From positions 1 through 48,071 of the forward strand of contig JANWJJ010000020.1 of assembly GCA_025451955.1 (NCBI GenBank): a DNA stretch of 48,071 nucleotides, in the 5' to 3' direction. Below, one piece after another: positions 8,303 through 16,940 of the stretch. The notes beneath the pieces are model-generated. The model was given only the letters and a program-made list of their open reading frames with translations. It was not told where the DNA came from and made no database searches. A program made the position numbers and the translations under genes. Source of the DNA: Rudaea sp. GTDB lineage: Bacteria > Pseudomonadota > Gammaproteobacteria > Xanthomonadales > Rhodanobacteraceae. How positions within the stretch are numbered: the first letter of the stretch is position 1; every line of letters starts with the position of its first letter.

Positions 8303-9698
8303 CGAGCAGACCTTGCAGACGCGGCGGGAGGAAATGCTCCGGCGACGGCGCCAGCAATGGTTCCAGCGCCAGTCCCGCGGGATTGAGTTGCGGCAGGATT
8401 TCCTCGGCGAAACGCGCGATCAGCGCATCCTCACGCCATTCCGGGCGTTGCGATAATGTATACATCGCCGCACGTGATTCGCCGCCTTCGCCGACGCACT
8501 CAAACGGCTTGTGCTCGCGGTATTCGAGCAAGGCATCAAAGCCCGACGCCAGCGTCGCGTCGTCAAGCAGGTTGCGGCCAAAGATGCCCAGCAGCCGCGG
8601 CTTGGCCACGAACGGAGCCAGGGCAAGAAACACAAAATGGCATTTCGGACACTGCCCGCACCAGCGATCCGCCGGACGTTCGCCGCGGATGCGGAAATTG
8701 CGGTTGCAACTGGAAAACACGTCGTCGTAGCGGGTTTGCCGCGCGAACGCCCGCGTGACCGCGAGTTCCGACCACGGCCGCAGCAGCGAAAAATAATCCA
8801 TATCCGCGGCGATATGCGATTTTGTATACTCACGCAGACCCCGCTCGAAATCCAGGCTTTTGCTCCACTGGTGATTCACCGGCTGACCGTCGTACTCGAG
8901 CGTTGCCGCCGATGCCGATGCCTCGTTGGAAAACGCGATCGCGTCGTAGCCGTAGAGGATCGCCGCGCACAACAGAATCGCCGAGTTGATCGCAGTCACC
9001 GGGATATGACCATTCCACGCGCCCAGGCGGTTGTACTCGAACAACTCCGGAGCAAGGCGACGCTTGAGGTTGAGCATCGGCAAGCCCGTACGCTGCGCGC
9101 AAGCCGCGATCAGCGCGGAATCGCCGACCCAGACCGCAGTCATCGGCTCGCGTATACTTTTCAACATTTCCACACTGACCAGCGAATCCTTGCCGCCGCC
9201 GATCGGGACGAGGGTGCGGCGCGGTAACCAGAGCACTTCTGGTTTTTGCCCGTCACCCCGGCGAAGGCCGGGGTCCAGTTCTTTCTTTTCAGAGTGAAGA
9301 ACTGGATTCCCGCCTTCGCGAGAATGACGAGCGAATGAAATCCGTCCACGCAAATCCAGCTTGTTCTGGTACGCGAATTCCGCGAGGCCATGCAGGTAGA
9401 TTTGATCGAGGAATTCCGCCGTCGCCACGTCCAACGGCACGCCTTCCACCACGATCCGTGGCGGCACTCCCGCCTTGTAATAACTTACGCCGGCGATCAA
9501 GTGCAGCAATCTCAGCGCGGCGGAGAAAGCGGGTTTTCGTTCCTCCGGCAACGTCGGCGCGTCGGGAAAACCGATGCGCTCAATCAGATCAGGGCCATCG
9601 TCAAAGGCGTAGACAAGTTCAGCCTCGCCGGTGGCGTAACCGCAGCGCACGAAGCGGAAAGATTGCGCCTGGCGCGGATTGGCGAGCGTAGAAGCCAT
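8292..9698 (-). CDS. murL: UDP-MurNAc-L-Ala-L-Glu epimerase (MurL), with repeat-derived insertion
   Basis: 468 residues from the ATG at 9698. It converts the terminal L-Glu of UDP-MurNAc-L-Ala-L-Glu to D-Glu in an ATP-dependent reaction, replacing glutamate racemase MurI in Xanthomonas-type bacteria. A GGGKDS motif (residues 167-172), resembling a PP-loop, precedes a C-terminal half with clustered cysteines (FSSCNRNFR, RWCGQCPKCHF). Two things are odd. Residues of about 124-150 (RHSREGGNP...LDPGLRRGD) are the translation of a dispersed palindromic repeat inserted in frame. The start codon lies in the terminal inverted repeat of a MITE-like element; a longer frame opens with GTG at 9812 but only by reading through that element. 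Ribosome site weak. It overlaps murD2 by 11 bases. Confidence 0.85.
   Translation of the reverse strand: MASTLANPRQAQSFRFVRCGYATGEAELVYAFDDGPDLIERIGFPDAPTLPEERKPAFSAALRLLHLIAGVSYYKAGVPPRIVVEGVPLDVATAEFLDQIYLHGLAEFAYQNKLDLRGRISFARHSREGGNPVLHSEKKELDPGLRRGDGQKPEVLWLPRRTLVPIGGGKDSLVSVEMLKSIREPMTAVWVGDSALIAACAQRTGLPMLNLKRRLAPELFEYNRLGAWNGHIPVTAINSAILLCAAILYGYDAIAFSNEASASAATLEYDGQPVNHQWSKSLDFERGLREYTKSHIAADMDYFSLLRPWSELAVTRAFARQTRYDDVFSSCNRNFRIRGERPADRWCGQCPKCHFVFLALAPFVAKPRLLGIFGRNLLDDATLASGFDALLEYREHKPFECVGEGGESRAAMYTLSQRPEWREDALIARFAEEILPQLNPAGLALEPLLAPSPEHFLPPRLQGLLDAA
9251..9329. repeat. Dispersed palindromic repeat inside murL
   Basis: Two 32-base arms (9251-9282 and 9298-9329, about 25 of 32 positions complementary) flank a 15-base loop. 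Each arm contains the GTCA-CCGGCGAAGGCCGG-TCCAG type core shared with the copies at 4831, 16827 and 37841. Read on the minus strand it is open and in frame with murL, giving the RHSREGGNP and LDPGLRRGD peptides that are typical translated remnants of this repeat type. Confidence 0.85.
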
Positions 9699-9833
9699 CT
9701 CAAAAACGTCGCGAGCGAAGGCAGGTTGCGCGCAGTCGGAGCGCAGGAACCGGAGTGTACACGTCAGTACATGAGGATTCCGAGCACCGCCTACGCGCAA
9801 GATGCCGAGCACAGTAGTTTCTGAGATGGCTTC
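9691..9833. mobile_element. 143-bp MITE-like imperfect palindrome between lysC-lysA and murL
   Basis: The ends are GAAGCCATCTCAAAAAC (9691-9707) and its near-exact inverse (9817-9833, one mismatch). The interior is also quasi-palindromic: GGAACCGGAGTGTACACG on one side answers the inverse of TACATGAGGATTCC on the other, so the whole element could fold into one long hairpin. There is no transposase. Its size, full-length dyad and intergenic position resemble ERIC-type or MITE repeats. The right end stops three bases before the lysC-lysA stop codon, and the left end contains the murL start codon. Confidence 0.72.
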
Positions 9834-9836
9834 TGC

Positions 9837-12437
9837 TCACAACACCACCTCATCGGCCGGATCGCGCAGATTGTAATGCGAGGCCATCGCCGCGCCGTAG
9901 GCGCCGGTTTGCGCGATCAGCAGCACGTCGCCTTCCTGCGCCGGCGGCAGGCGGCGGTTGCTGCCGAGCACATCGCCGGATTCGCAGATCGGGCCGACAA
10001 TTTGTACAAGTTCACTTGTGGATTCGTCCAGACGGGTCAGATTGACGATCTCGTGCCAGGCCTCGTACAACGCCGGGCGGATCAGCGAATTCATGCCGGC
10101 GTCGCAGCCGACATAGCGCACCTCGCCCTTGCGCTTGACTTGAGTCACGCGCGCCAGCAGTACGCCGGCATCGGCGACGAGATAACGGCCCGGTTCGGCC
10201 CACAACTCGAATTGCGGATACGCGGTTTTCACTTCCGCCAGCACCGGGCCGAGCGCGGACAGATCCAGCGGTGTCTCGTCGCCACGCGCCGGCACGCCAA
10301 GGCCGCCGCCAATATTGAGCAGGCGCACGCTGCCGATGCGTTCGCCAAGGCTGGCAAGCTGCACGTAGACATCTTTCCAATGCGCGATGTCCAGAATTCC
10401 CGAACCCAAATGCGCGTGCAGTCCGACGATGCGCGCGCCATGCGCGGCAGCGAGGCGTCGGAATTCCGCCAGCTCATCGAGTGCCAGACCGAATTTCGAT
10501 TGCGCGCCGCCGGTCTTGACCTTGTCGTGATGGCCACGGCCTGTGCCGAGATCCAGGCGCAGGATCAGATCGCGGCCGGAGAACACGTGGCCCCAGTACG
10601 CTAGCGGGTGCAGATTGTCGACGGTGACGTTCGCGCCACGCGCGAAGGCGGCGGCATATTCCTCGCGCGGCGCGAAGTTCGGCGTGAACAGCAAGGCCGA
10701 TTCCGGAGCCGCTTCGCCGGCGCGCGCAAGTTCGCCGGGCGAAACGCATTCCAGACCGAAACCCTGCGCCGCGATCTCGCGCAGGATCGCCGGATGTGCA
10801 TTCGCCTTGATCGCGTAGAACCAGCGATCCACACACGCAATCGCGGCGCGCAGCGCCTGTGCCTGTGCACGCACGCAAGACAGGTCGTAGACGTAACGCG
10901 GCGTGTGCTCGCGCGCCAGATCGAGCAGCACGGCACGGCGCTCGCGCCACCATGGCACAGGCGCCGCGGTTTGTCGTAATGTATACAATTCGCGCCAGCT
11001 CGGGCCAAACACGGCGGCGTCCTCGACGCGCATCGCCTCGGCCTTGGTCAGCAGCGCGTGCAGTCGCGGCACAAGATCGGCAGCGACATCTTCATCGACG
11101 ACAAAGGTCAGGTTGAGATTGTTCGACGACTGCGAAATCAAATGCACGCGCAAGCTGCCGAATTCCGCGAGCACGCCCGACAGTTTGTGCAGCATGCCAC
11201 GCATGCCGCGGCCAACCAGGGTGATCGCCGCACACGGTGCGATGACTTTCACCCGGCAGACTTTTGCCAGATCCGCACACAACGCGGACAGCACATCGGT
11301 GTCTACCAGATTCTCGCCGGGATCCAGCGACACGGTGACATTGGTTTCGGCCGAACCGATCAAGTCGATCGACAGGCCGTGACGCTTGAAATGTTCGAAC
11401 ACGTCGGCGAGGAATCCGACTTGCTGCCACATGCCGATCGATTCCATCGCAATCAGGACGATGCCGCGGCGAGAACTCACGGCCTTGATGCTGGGCGCGG
11501 CATCGGCCACGGTGCCGGCGATCTGGGTGCCGGCCAGGTGCGGATAATTGGTGTCCTTGATCGCCAGCGGCACGCGCGCTTCGCGCAGCGGATTGATGCA
11601 ACGCGGATGCAGCACTTTCGCGCCGGTCGTCGCGATTTCCTGCGCTTCCTCGTAGTCGAGTCGCGCCAGCAGGCGCGCGTTTGGCACCTGATGCGGATTG
11701 GCGCTGAACATGCCGGCGACATCGGTCCAGATTTCCACTTTTTCCGCTTTCAGCAGCGCGCCGAAATAACTCGCCGAGGTATCCGAGCCGCCGCGGCCAA
11801 GCACCACGGTTTCCCCATCCATATTGCTGGCGATGAAACCCTGGGTGATGAATACTTCGCCAAGTGCGGCCAGCCGGGCGCCGAGCGCGGCATCCACCAG
11901 CACCGGCACCGACGCCGACAGATAGCGGCTCCACGCATTTTGATTCGGCAAGGCCTGCGCCGACAGATGTTCGCGCGCATCCAGCCAGCGCGCCGTCAGG
12001 CCGCCGGCATTGAGATAGGCCACGCCGAGCGTACTCGACATCAATTCGCCGAGCGCGAGAATCTCCGCTTGCCAGCTCAAGTCGCGCGGCGCGCGGCGCG
12101 GGTCGTCGAGCAACTGATCCAGTCGTTGCAACCAGCCATCAATGCCGTTGCGGCGACCAAGCTCCAACTCGGCGAACATCGCCTGATGGCGCGCGGCTAT
12201 CGCCTGCGCGATCGCGGCGCAAGGCGCGCGGTCGGCACTGGCTTCGCAGATTGCCTTGAGCTGATCGGTGATTCCCGACAAGGCCGAAACCACGATGAGC
12301 ACACGTCGGCCACGGCCGCGCCAGTCGCTGGCGATGGCGGCGATCTTGTCCCAACGTGCTCGCGTCGACACGCTGGTGCCGCCGAACTTGAGCACGATCC
12401 AGTTCGCAGCGGATGCGGCTGCCGGGGTGGGACTCAC
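9837..12437 (-). CDS. Bifunctional aspartate kinase / diaminopimelate decarboxylase
   Basis: 866 residues, a natural fusion catalysing the first and last steps of lysine synthesis. The N-terminal half is aspartokinase (KFGGTSV at residues 17-23, then GRGGSDTSA) with C-terminal ACT regulatory domains (MWQQVGFLADVFEHFKRHGLSIDLI). The C-terminal half, from about residue 510, is DAP decarboxylase: PLP lysine Lys544 in FYAIKANAHP, glycine-rich NIGGGLGVPA, EPGRYLVADAG and substrate motif GPICESGDVLG. Translation starts at GTG 12437 preceded by AAGGA. The fusion is characteristic of Xanthomonadales. The fused gene controls both meso-DAP for peptidoglycan and lysine, which fits the murL-murD2 genes downstream on the same strand. 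Confidence 0.96.
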   Translation of the reverse strand: MSPTPAAASAANWIVLKFGGTSVSTRARWDKIAAIASDWRGRGRRVLIVVSALSGITDQLKAICEASADRAPCAAIAQAIAARHQAMFAELELGRRNGIDGWLQRLDQLLDDPRRAPRDLSWQAEILALGELMSSTLGVAYLNAGGLTARWLDAREHLSAQALPNQNAWSRYLSASVPVLVDAALGARLAALGEVFITQGFIASNMDGETVVLGRGGSDTSASYFGALLKAEKVEIWTDVAGMFSANPHQVPNARLLARLDYEEAQEIATTGAKVLHPRCINPLREARVPLAIKDTNYPHLAGTQIAGTVADAAPSIKAVSSRRGIVLIAMESIGMWQQVGFLADVFEHFKRHGLSIDLIGSAETNVTVSLDPGENLVDTDVLSALCADLAKVCRVKVIAPCAAITLVGRGMRGMLHKLSGVLAEFGSLRVHLISQSSNNLNLTFVVDEDVAADLVPRLHALLTKAEAMRVEDAAVFGPSWRELYTLRQTAAPVPWWRERRAVLLDLAREHTPRYVYDLSCVRAQAQALRAAIACVDRWFYAIKANAHPAILREIAAQGFGLECVSPGELARAGEAAPESALLFTPNFAPREEYAAAFARGANVTVDNLHPLAYWGHVFSGRDLILRLDLGTGRGHHDKVKTGGAQSKFGLALDELAEFRRLAAAHGARIVGLHAHLGSGILDIAHWKDVYVQLASLGERIGSVRLLNIGGGLGVPARGDETPLDLSALGPVLAEVKTAYPQFELWAEPGRYLVADAGVLLARVTQVKRKGEVRYVGCDAGMNSLIRPALYEAWHEIVNLTRLDESTSELVQIVGPICESGDVLGSNRRLPPAQEGDVLLIAQTGAYGAAMASHYNLRDPADEVVL

Positions 12438-12631
12438 GCAATTTCCTTCGCGGTTGATATTGGGCGCCGACAGCGGCGCTGCATGCCGCGCACATTACAG
12501 TGCGCCGGCATGGCAATACTAAGGCGAAACGCGGGCGTGGCACAGATGCGGCGTCTGGCGCCACCCGCACGGCTCGACATCGCGCATCGAGTCCGCCATG
12601 CTCGGCACCGGCCAATCCAGTGGAATCGCGC

Positions 12632-13975
12632 GTGACTTCCGAACCCGTCACCTACGCACGCCGCCTCGGCGTGTGGGATGCGAGCATGGTCGTGGTCGGC
12701 GGCGTGATCGGCTCCGGCATTTTCCTCACGCCCGCCGCGATCGCGCAGCAGACATCCTCGGCCGCCGAACAACTGTTGGCCTGGGCTATCGGCGGCGGCA
12801 TCGCCCTGATCGGCGCGCTGTGCTACGCCGAACTCGGCGCGCGCCGCCCCGCCGCGGGCGGCGGCTACGTCTATCTGCGCGAAGCCTTCGGCTTGGTTGT
12901 CGCCTTCGTCTACGGCTGGAACCTGCTCACGGTGAATCATTCCGGCGCGATCGCCTTCGTCGCCACGGTGTTCGCGCAATATGCCGCCGCCGCGTTCAAC
13001 GTGAAACTGGACTATCCGCAGGCCTGGGCCGTCGGCACGATTGTTTTTCTGACCGGCATCAACTGGTTCGGCATTCGCGCCGGTTCGCTGACGCAGAATG
13101 TCCTGACTGTGCTCAAGCTGCTGGCCATCAGCGCGCTGATCGCGGTGGGACTGGCCGCGCGCGGCGCACCCGAGCCAACCACACCGCCGCCGCCGATGAA
13201 CCCGATCGCGCTGGTCGGCGCCCTGATGCCGGTGCTGTTCTCGTATGGCGGCTGGTATTACATCAACGACATCGCCGGTGAAATCCGCGAGCCGCAGCGC
13301 AATCTGCCGCGCGCCCTGATCTTCGGCATGCTGCTGGTCGCCGCCTGCTACCTGCTCGCGAACGCCGCTTATCTGGCCGTACTCGGCCATGCCGGACTCG
13401 CCGCGAGCCAGGCGCCGGCGGCGGACTTGATGCGGCATGTGCTCGGCGAACCCGGCGCGCGCCTGATCGCCGCGGGCATCGCCATTTCCACATTGGGATT
13501 TTGCAACATTTCCATCATCGGCGCGGCGCGCGTGTTCCAGGTGATGGGTGCCGACGGCGTGTTCTTCCGTTCCGCCGGTCGTCTGCATCCGCGCTGGCGT
13601 TCGCCGAACGTCGCGCTCGCCCTGCTCGCCGTGTGGTCATGCGGACTGGCCCTGTCGCAGCATGTCAGCGAGTTGTTGAACTACTCCACCGTCGGCGACT
13701 GGATCGGCATGGCGGCCGTTATCGCCACCTTGTTCTGGTATCACCGCAAGCAAGCCGGCGAGCCTGTGTCGTTCCGCGTGCCCTTGTACCCGCTGCTGCC
13801 GATCGTGTTCCTGCTGATCGTGCTCTGGGTCGTGTCGGCAACAGTCTGGCAAAGTCCGCACGATGCGGGGATGGGTGTATTGATCACACTGGCGGGCTTG
13901 CCGGTGTATTGGTTCTGGCGCTGGCGCACGCGCGCGGCGGATCGATCTCGCAGCACGAGCGGAATTTCGCCGTAA
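12632..13975 (+). CDS. APC-superfamily amino acid permease
   Basis: 447 residues from GTG 12632; another in-frame GTG at 12620 is possible. About twelve hydrophobic helices are visible, and the N-terminal WDASMVVVGGVIGSGIFLTP is the TM1 signature of the amino acid-polyamine-organocation superfamily, with the unwound GxIGSGIF substrate-binding segment. The motif INDIAGEIREPQRNLPRALIFG corresponds to the conserved intracellular loop after TM6. Such proteins import amino acids or exchange them across the inner membrane. It is divergent from lysC-lysA across about 195 bp, so lysine or a precursor is a tempting substrate, but nothing in the sequence shows this. Confidence 0.88.
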   Translation: MTSEPVTYARRLGVWDASMVVVGGVIGSGIFLTPAAIAQQTSSAAEQLLAWAIGGGIALIGALCYAELGARRPAAGGGYVYLREAFGLVVAFVYGWNLLTVNHSGAIAFVATVFAQYAAAAFNVKLDYPQAWAVGTIVFLTGINWFGIRAGSLTQNVLTVLKLLAISALIAVGLAARGAPEPTTPPPPMNPIALVGALMPVLFSYGGWYYINDIAGEIREPQRNLPRALIFGMLLVAACYLLANAAYLAVLGHAGLAASQAPAADLMRHVLGEPGARLIAAGIAISTLGFCNISIIGAARVFQVMGADGVFFRSAGRLHPRWRSPNVALALLAVWSCGLALSQHVSELLNYSTVGDWIGMAAVIATLFWYHRKQAGEPVSFRVPLYPLLPIVFLLIVLWVVSATVWQSPHDAGMGVLITLAGLPVYWFWRWRTRAADRSRSTSGISP

Positions 13976-14019
13976 ATGCGAAAATGAAGTGCGAAAATGA
14001 TTAAGAACACGAGTCCGCC

Positions 14020-14553
14020 ATGCCCGACAAACCGATTCGCCACAGCCTGCCAACACCGGTTCCGGCCGTTGCCGCCAGCGCAGCGGAAAAAACCGTGCCC
14101 TTGCGCATCAATGGCAAAGCGTATTTCCATGACGGCGATCCGGACATGCCGTTGCTGTGGTATCTGCGCGATGTGCTGCGGCTGACCGGCACCAAGTACG
14201 CCTGCGGTATCGGCGCGTGCGGCGCGTGCACCGTGTTGATCGACGACAAGGCCCAGCAAGCGTGCATGATTCCGGTCAAGAGCGTAGCCCATCGTCGCAT
14301 CACCACGATCGAAGGCCTGGCCGGCGGCACGTTGCATCCGCTGCAACAAGCCTGGATCGCCGAAGATGCCGTGCAATGCGGCTACTGCCAGACCGGCCAG
14401 ATCATGGCGGCGGCCGACTTGCTCAAACGCAATCCGCGCCCGAGCGATGCGGACATCGACAAGATTTCCAATCTGTGCCGCTGCGGCAGTTATCCGCGTA
14501 TCCGCGCCGCGATCAAACGCGCCGCCGCGGCAACGCAGGCGCCGCACAAATGA
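14020..14553 (+). CDS. Molybdenum hydroxylase small [2Fe-2S] subunit (IorA-like)
   Basis: 177 residues. The N-terminal plant-ferredoxin fold binds one [2Fe-2S] cluster through CGIGACGAC and a following cysteine (Cys62, 67, 70, 82). The C-terminal helical domain binds the second with CGYC and CRC (Cys120, 123, 153, 155). This is the small subunit of the xanthine oxidase family in its two-subunit isoquinoline 1-oxidoreductase form, lacking a separate FAD subunit. It carries electrons from the molybdenum site of the partner. Its stop overlaps the ATG of the large subunit (ATGA), the usual arrangement. About 20 extra residues precede the ferredoxin domain. Confidence 0.93.
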   Translation: MPDKPIRHSLPTPVPAVAASAAEKTVPLRINGKAYFHDGDPDMPLLWYLRDVLRLTGTKYACGIGACGACTVLIDDKAQQACMIPVKSVAHRRITTIEGLAGGTLHPLQQAWIAEDAVQCGYCQTGQIMAAADLLKRNPRPSDADIDKISNLCRCGSYPRIRAAIKRAAAATQAPHK

Positions 14554-16808
14554 GCCAGGGTTCGAACAGCCCGGGTTCGATCAGTCCGCGAATTTCGCGG
14601 CGCGGTTTTCTCATCGTCGGCGCGACCGCTGCCGGCGCCCTGCTGGTCGGCTGGCGCGCAGGCCATGCGCAGGCGACCTTGCCGTATCTGGGCGCACGCA
14701 TCGAACCGCAGGATCTTGGTGACTTCGTCAAGATCGATGCGAATGGCAGTGTGATCATCGGCGCGCGCGGTTGCGAGGTCGGCCAGGGTGTGAAGACCTC
14801 GTTGCCGATGCTGATCGCCGAAGAACTCGACGTCGACTGGAGCCGCGTGCGCGTCGAACAATTGCCTTACGGTTACGTGGAAGGCGACAGCGGCGCGTCG
14901 GACAAGTACGGGAAACAAGGCGCCGATGGCGACGTGAGCGTGGCCGCCTGGCAGGACTTGCGCCAGGCCGGAGCGGTTGCGCGCTGGCTGCTGGTGCAAG
15001 CCGCGGCGCAACAATGGAGTCTCGCTGCCGACAAACTGCATGCGGAATCCGGCAACGTGATCGCGCCGGATGGACGCAAACTCGGCTACGGTGCCCTGGT
15101 CGCCGCGGCCGCCGCGCTCGATCCACCGCAGGATCCGCTGCCGCTCAAGCTGCCAGCGCAATTTCGCATCGTCGGCCAGCCGACGCCCTGCGTCGATGCG
15201 CACGACATCGTTACCGGCCAGGCAGAATTCGGCAGCGATGCCTACCTCGCCAAGGCCCTGGTCGCGGTGATGCTGCGCTGCCCGCATCTGGATGGAACCC
15301 TGGGCAAACTCGACGACACCGCGGCGCGCAAGGTTGCCGGCGTGCGCGATGTGATCGTGATTCCGAGACCGAAGTCCGGCGCCGCCTTCGACGGCGCGCT
15401 CGCCACCGGCGTCGCGGTGCTCGCGGACGACACCTGGGCTGCGCTCAAGGGCCGCGAAAAATTGAAACTCGAATGGAAAGCCGGACCCTGGGCCAGCGAG
15501 TCGAGTGCCGCTCTCGTGACCCAGGCCAATGACCTGCTCGACAAGAATCAAAACGGCGTCGCAGTGCGCAACGACGGCGACTTCGCGCTGGCACGCAAGC
15601 AGGCGCACAGCACAGTCGATGCGCGTTACGAATTGCCATTCCTGGCCCACGCGACGCTGGAACCGCCGAACGCGCTGATCGATGTGGAAAAAGATCGAGT
15701 GCTGTTGATCGCCAGCCTGCACGATCCCGATGGCGCCTCGCGCATCCTGCACGACATTACCGGCGTGGCGCGCGACAAGATCGAAATCCGCCTGCCGCGC
15801 GCTGGCGGCGATTTCGGCCGGCGTCTGAAAAACGATTTTGTCGCCGAGGCCGCGCTGATCGCCAAGTCAGCCGGCAAACCGGTAAAGCTGTTGTGGACGC
15901 GCGCGGATGATCTGCAACACGATTTCTACCGGCCGTTCGGCGTGCACGCGCTCAGCGCCACGCTCGATCGCAAGAAGAAGCTCACCGGCTGGTCGCACCG
16001 ATGTGCCGCGACGCCGCGCAACTATCGTGACACGGCACTGCAAACGCAGCCGGTTTTCAGCAGCTGCATGCAAGCCGATGCGATACCTGCGGGCCTTGTC
16101 GCCAATCTCGAACAGACATTTTTCGCGCTGACATCGGGCATGCCGCGCGGCGATTGGCGTGGATCGGGCGATGCCTTTCACGCCTTCGCCAGCGAAAGTT
16201 TCATCGATGAAATCGCGGTCGCAACGAAACTCGACGCAGTGAAACTGCGCCTGGAACTGCTCGGCGCGCCGCGCCTGCTGCATCCGGGGCTGGATACCGG
16301 CCGCCTCGCAGCCGTACTCACACTGGCAGCGGACACGATCGGCTGGAAGGACAAACACCGCAATGGCCACGGCCTCGGCATCGCCTGCCATGCCGGCGCG
16401 GGCGCCTACGCCGCACACGCCTTCGAAGTTTCGGTGCGGGGCAACGCACTGGCGATCCATCGTGCCGTCTGCGCGGTCGATGTCGGCCGCACCGTCAACC
16501 CGCTGAATGTGCAGGCGCAGGTCATGGGCGGCACACTCGATGCGGTTTCCAGCGCCTTGCATCTGGCGATCACGCTCAAGGGTGGCGAAGTCCAGCAACG
16601 CAATTTTGCGGATTACGCACCGATGCGCATGGCCGAATCGCCGCAAAGTGTAGAAGTCCACATTGTGGAATCCGGCACCGATCCCGTCGACTTTGCCGAT
16701 GCCGGCGTCGCCAGTGCGGCCCCGGCACTGGCGAACGCGATCTATGCCGCCACCACCGTGCGCGTGCGCAAACTGCCGTTGTTGCCGGAATTGTTGCGGC
16801 TGATTTAG
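14550..16808 (+). CDS. Molybdopterin-dependent oxidoreductase large subunit (IorB-like), atypical active site
   Basis: 752 residues starting at the ATG overlapping the small-subunit stop. A Tat signal (SRRGFLIVGATAAGALLVGW, residues 18-37) sends the folded, cofactor-loaded complex across the membrane. Family motifs are present: GCEVGQGVKTSLPMLIAEELDV, GGDFGRRLKNDFVAEA, KLLWTRADDLQHDFYRP, CAVDVGRTVNP, NFADYAPMRMAESP and APALANAIYAAT. The conserved GVGEPG segment carrying the catalytic glutamate reads FADAGV here, placing Asp717 where Glu is expected. It may therefore have altered or little hydroxylase activity, or the alignment may be off by a few residues. Substrate unknown; aromatic N-heterocycles and aldehydes are typical of relatives. 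Confidence 0.88.
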   Translation: MSQGSNSPGSISPRISRRGFLIVGATAAGALLVGWRAGHAQATLPYLGARIEPQDLGDFVKIDANGSVIIGARGCEVGQGVKTSLPMLIAEELDVDWSRVRVEQLPYGYVEGDSGASDKYGKQGADGDVSVAAWQDLRQAGAVARWLLVQAAAQQWSLAADKLHAESGNVIAPDGRKLGYGALVAAAAALDPPQDPLPLKLPAQFRIVGQPTPCVDAHDIVTGQAEFGSDAYLAKALVAVMLRCPHLDGTLGKLDDTAARKVAGVRDVIVIPRPKSGAAFDGALATGVAVLADDTWAALKGREKLKLEWKAGPWASESSAALVTQANDLLDKNQNGVAVRNDGDFALARKQAHSTVDARYELPFLAHATLEPPNALIDVEKDRVLLIASLHDPDGASRILHDITGVARDKIEIRLPRAGGDFGRRLKNDFVAEAALIAKSAGKPVKLLWTRADDLQHDFYRPFGVHALSATLDRKKKLTGWSHRCAATPRNYRDTALQTQPVFSSCMQADAIPAGLVANLEQTFFALTSGMPRGDWRGSGDAFHAFASESFIDEIAVATKLDAVKLRLELLGAPRLLHPGLDTGRLAAVLTLAADTIGWKDKHRNGHGLGIACHAGAGAYAAHAFEVSVRGNALAIHRAVCAVDVGRTVNPLNVQAQVMGGTLDAVSSALHLAITLKGGEVQQRNFADYAPMRMAESPQSVEVHIVESGTDPVDFADAGVASAAPALANAIYAATTVRVRKLPLLPELLRLI

Positions 16809-16826
16809 GGAACCTCCGCACATGCC

Positions 16827-16906
16827 GTCATTCCGGCGAAAGCCGGAATCCATCTTGATCTTCAAGGCTAAAAGTCAAACTGGAATCCGGCTTTCGCCGG
16901 AATGAC
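16827..16906. repeat. REP-like palindromic repeat, full-length copy
   Basis: Two 26-base arms, 16827-16852 and 16881-16906, complementary at 25 of 26 positions, separated by 28 bases. The arm core is GTCATTCCGGCGAAAGCC. Each arm is itself partly palindromic. It lies 18 bp after the hydroxylase stop and 34 bp before the convergent gene's stop, so it could act as a transcript end or RNA-stabilising structure. It is the best conserved of four copies in the window. Confidence 0.88.
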
Positions 16907-16940
16907 GAGCTGCGGGGTTGTGCAGCCATACTTTAGACGT

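Noticed and set aside
9699-9812. Longer murL N-terminus starting with GTG at 9812
   Set aside because: The extra 38 residues come entirely from the MITE-like palindrome and would not be expected in the enzyme. The ATG at 9698 gives a normal start, though proteomics could overturn this.
12438-12631. Lysine riboswitch upstream of lysC-lysA
   Set aside because: The leader is short and I cannot find the conserved lysine-aptamer helices; none could be supported by eye.
11058-12635. A 525-codon plus-strand frame opposite the aspartokinase
   Set aside because: Composition typical of a shadow frame (Arg, His, Gln rich), no motif, no ribosome site; the minus-strand gene is certain.
16827-16906. CRISPR repeat
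   Set aside because: Only one inverted pair; no regularly spaced direct repeats with unique spacers. The family is dispersed singly.
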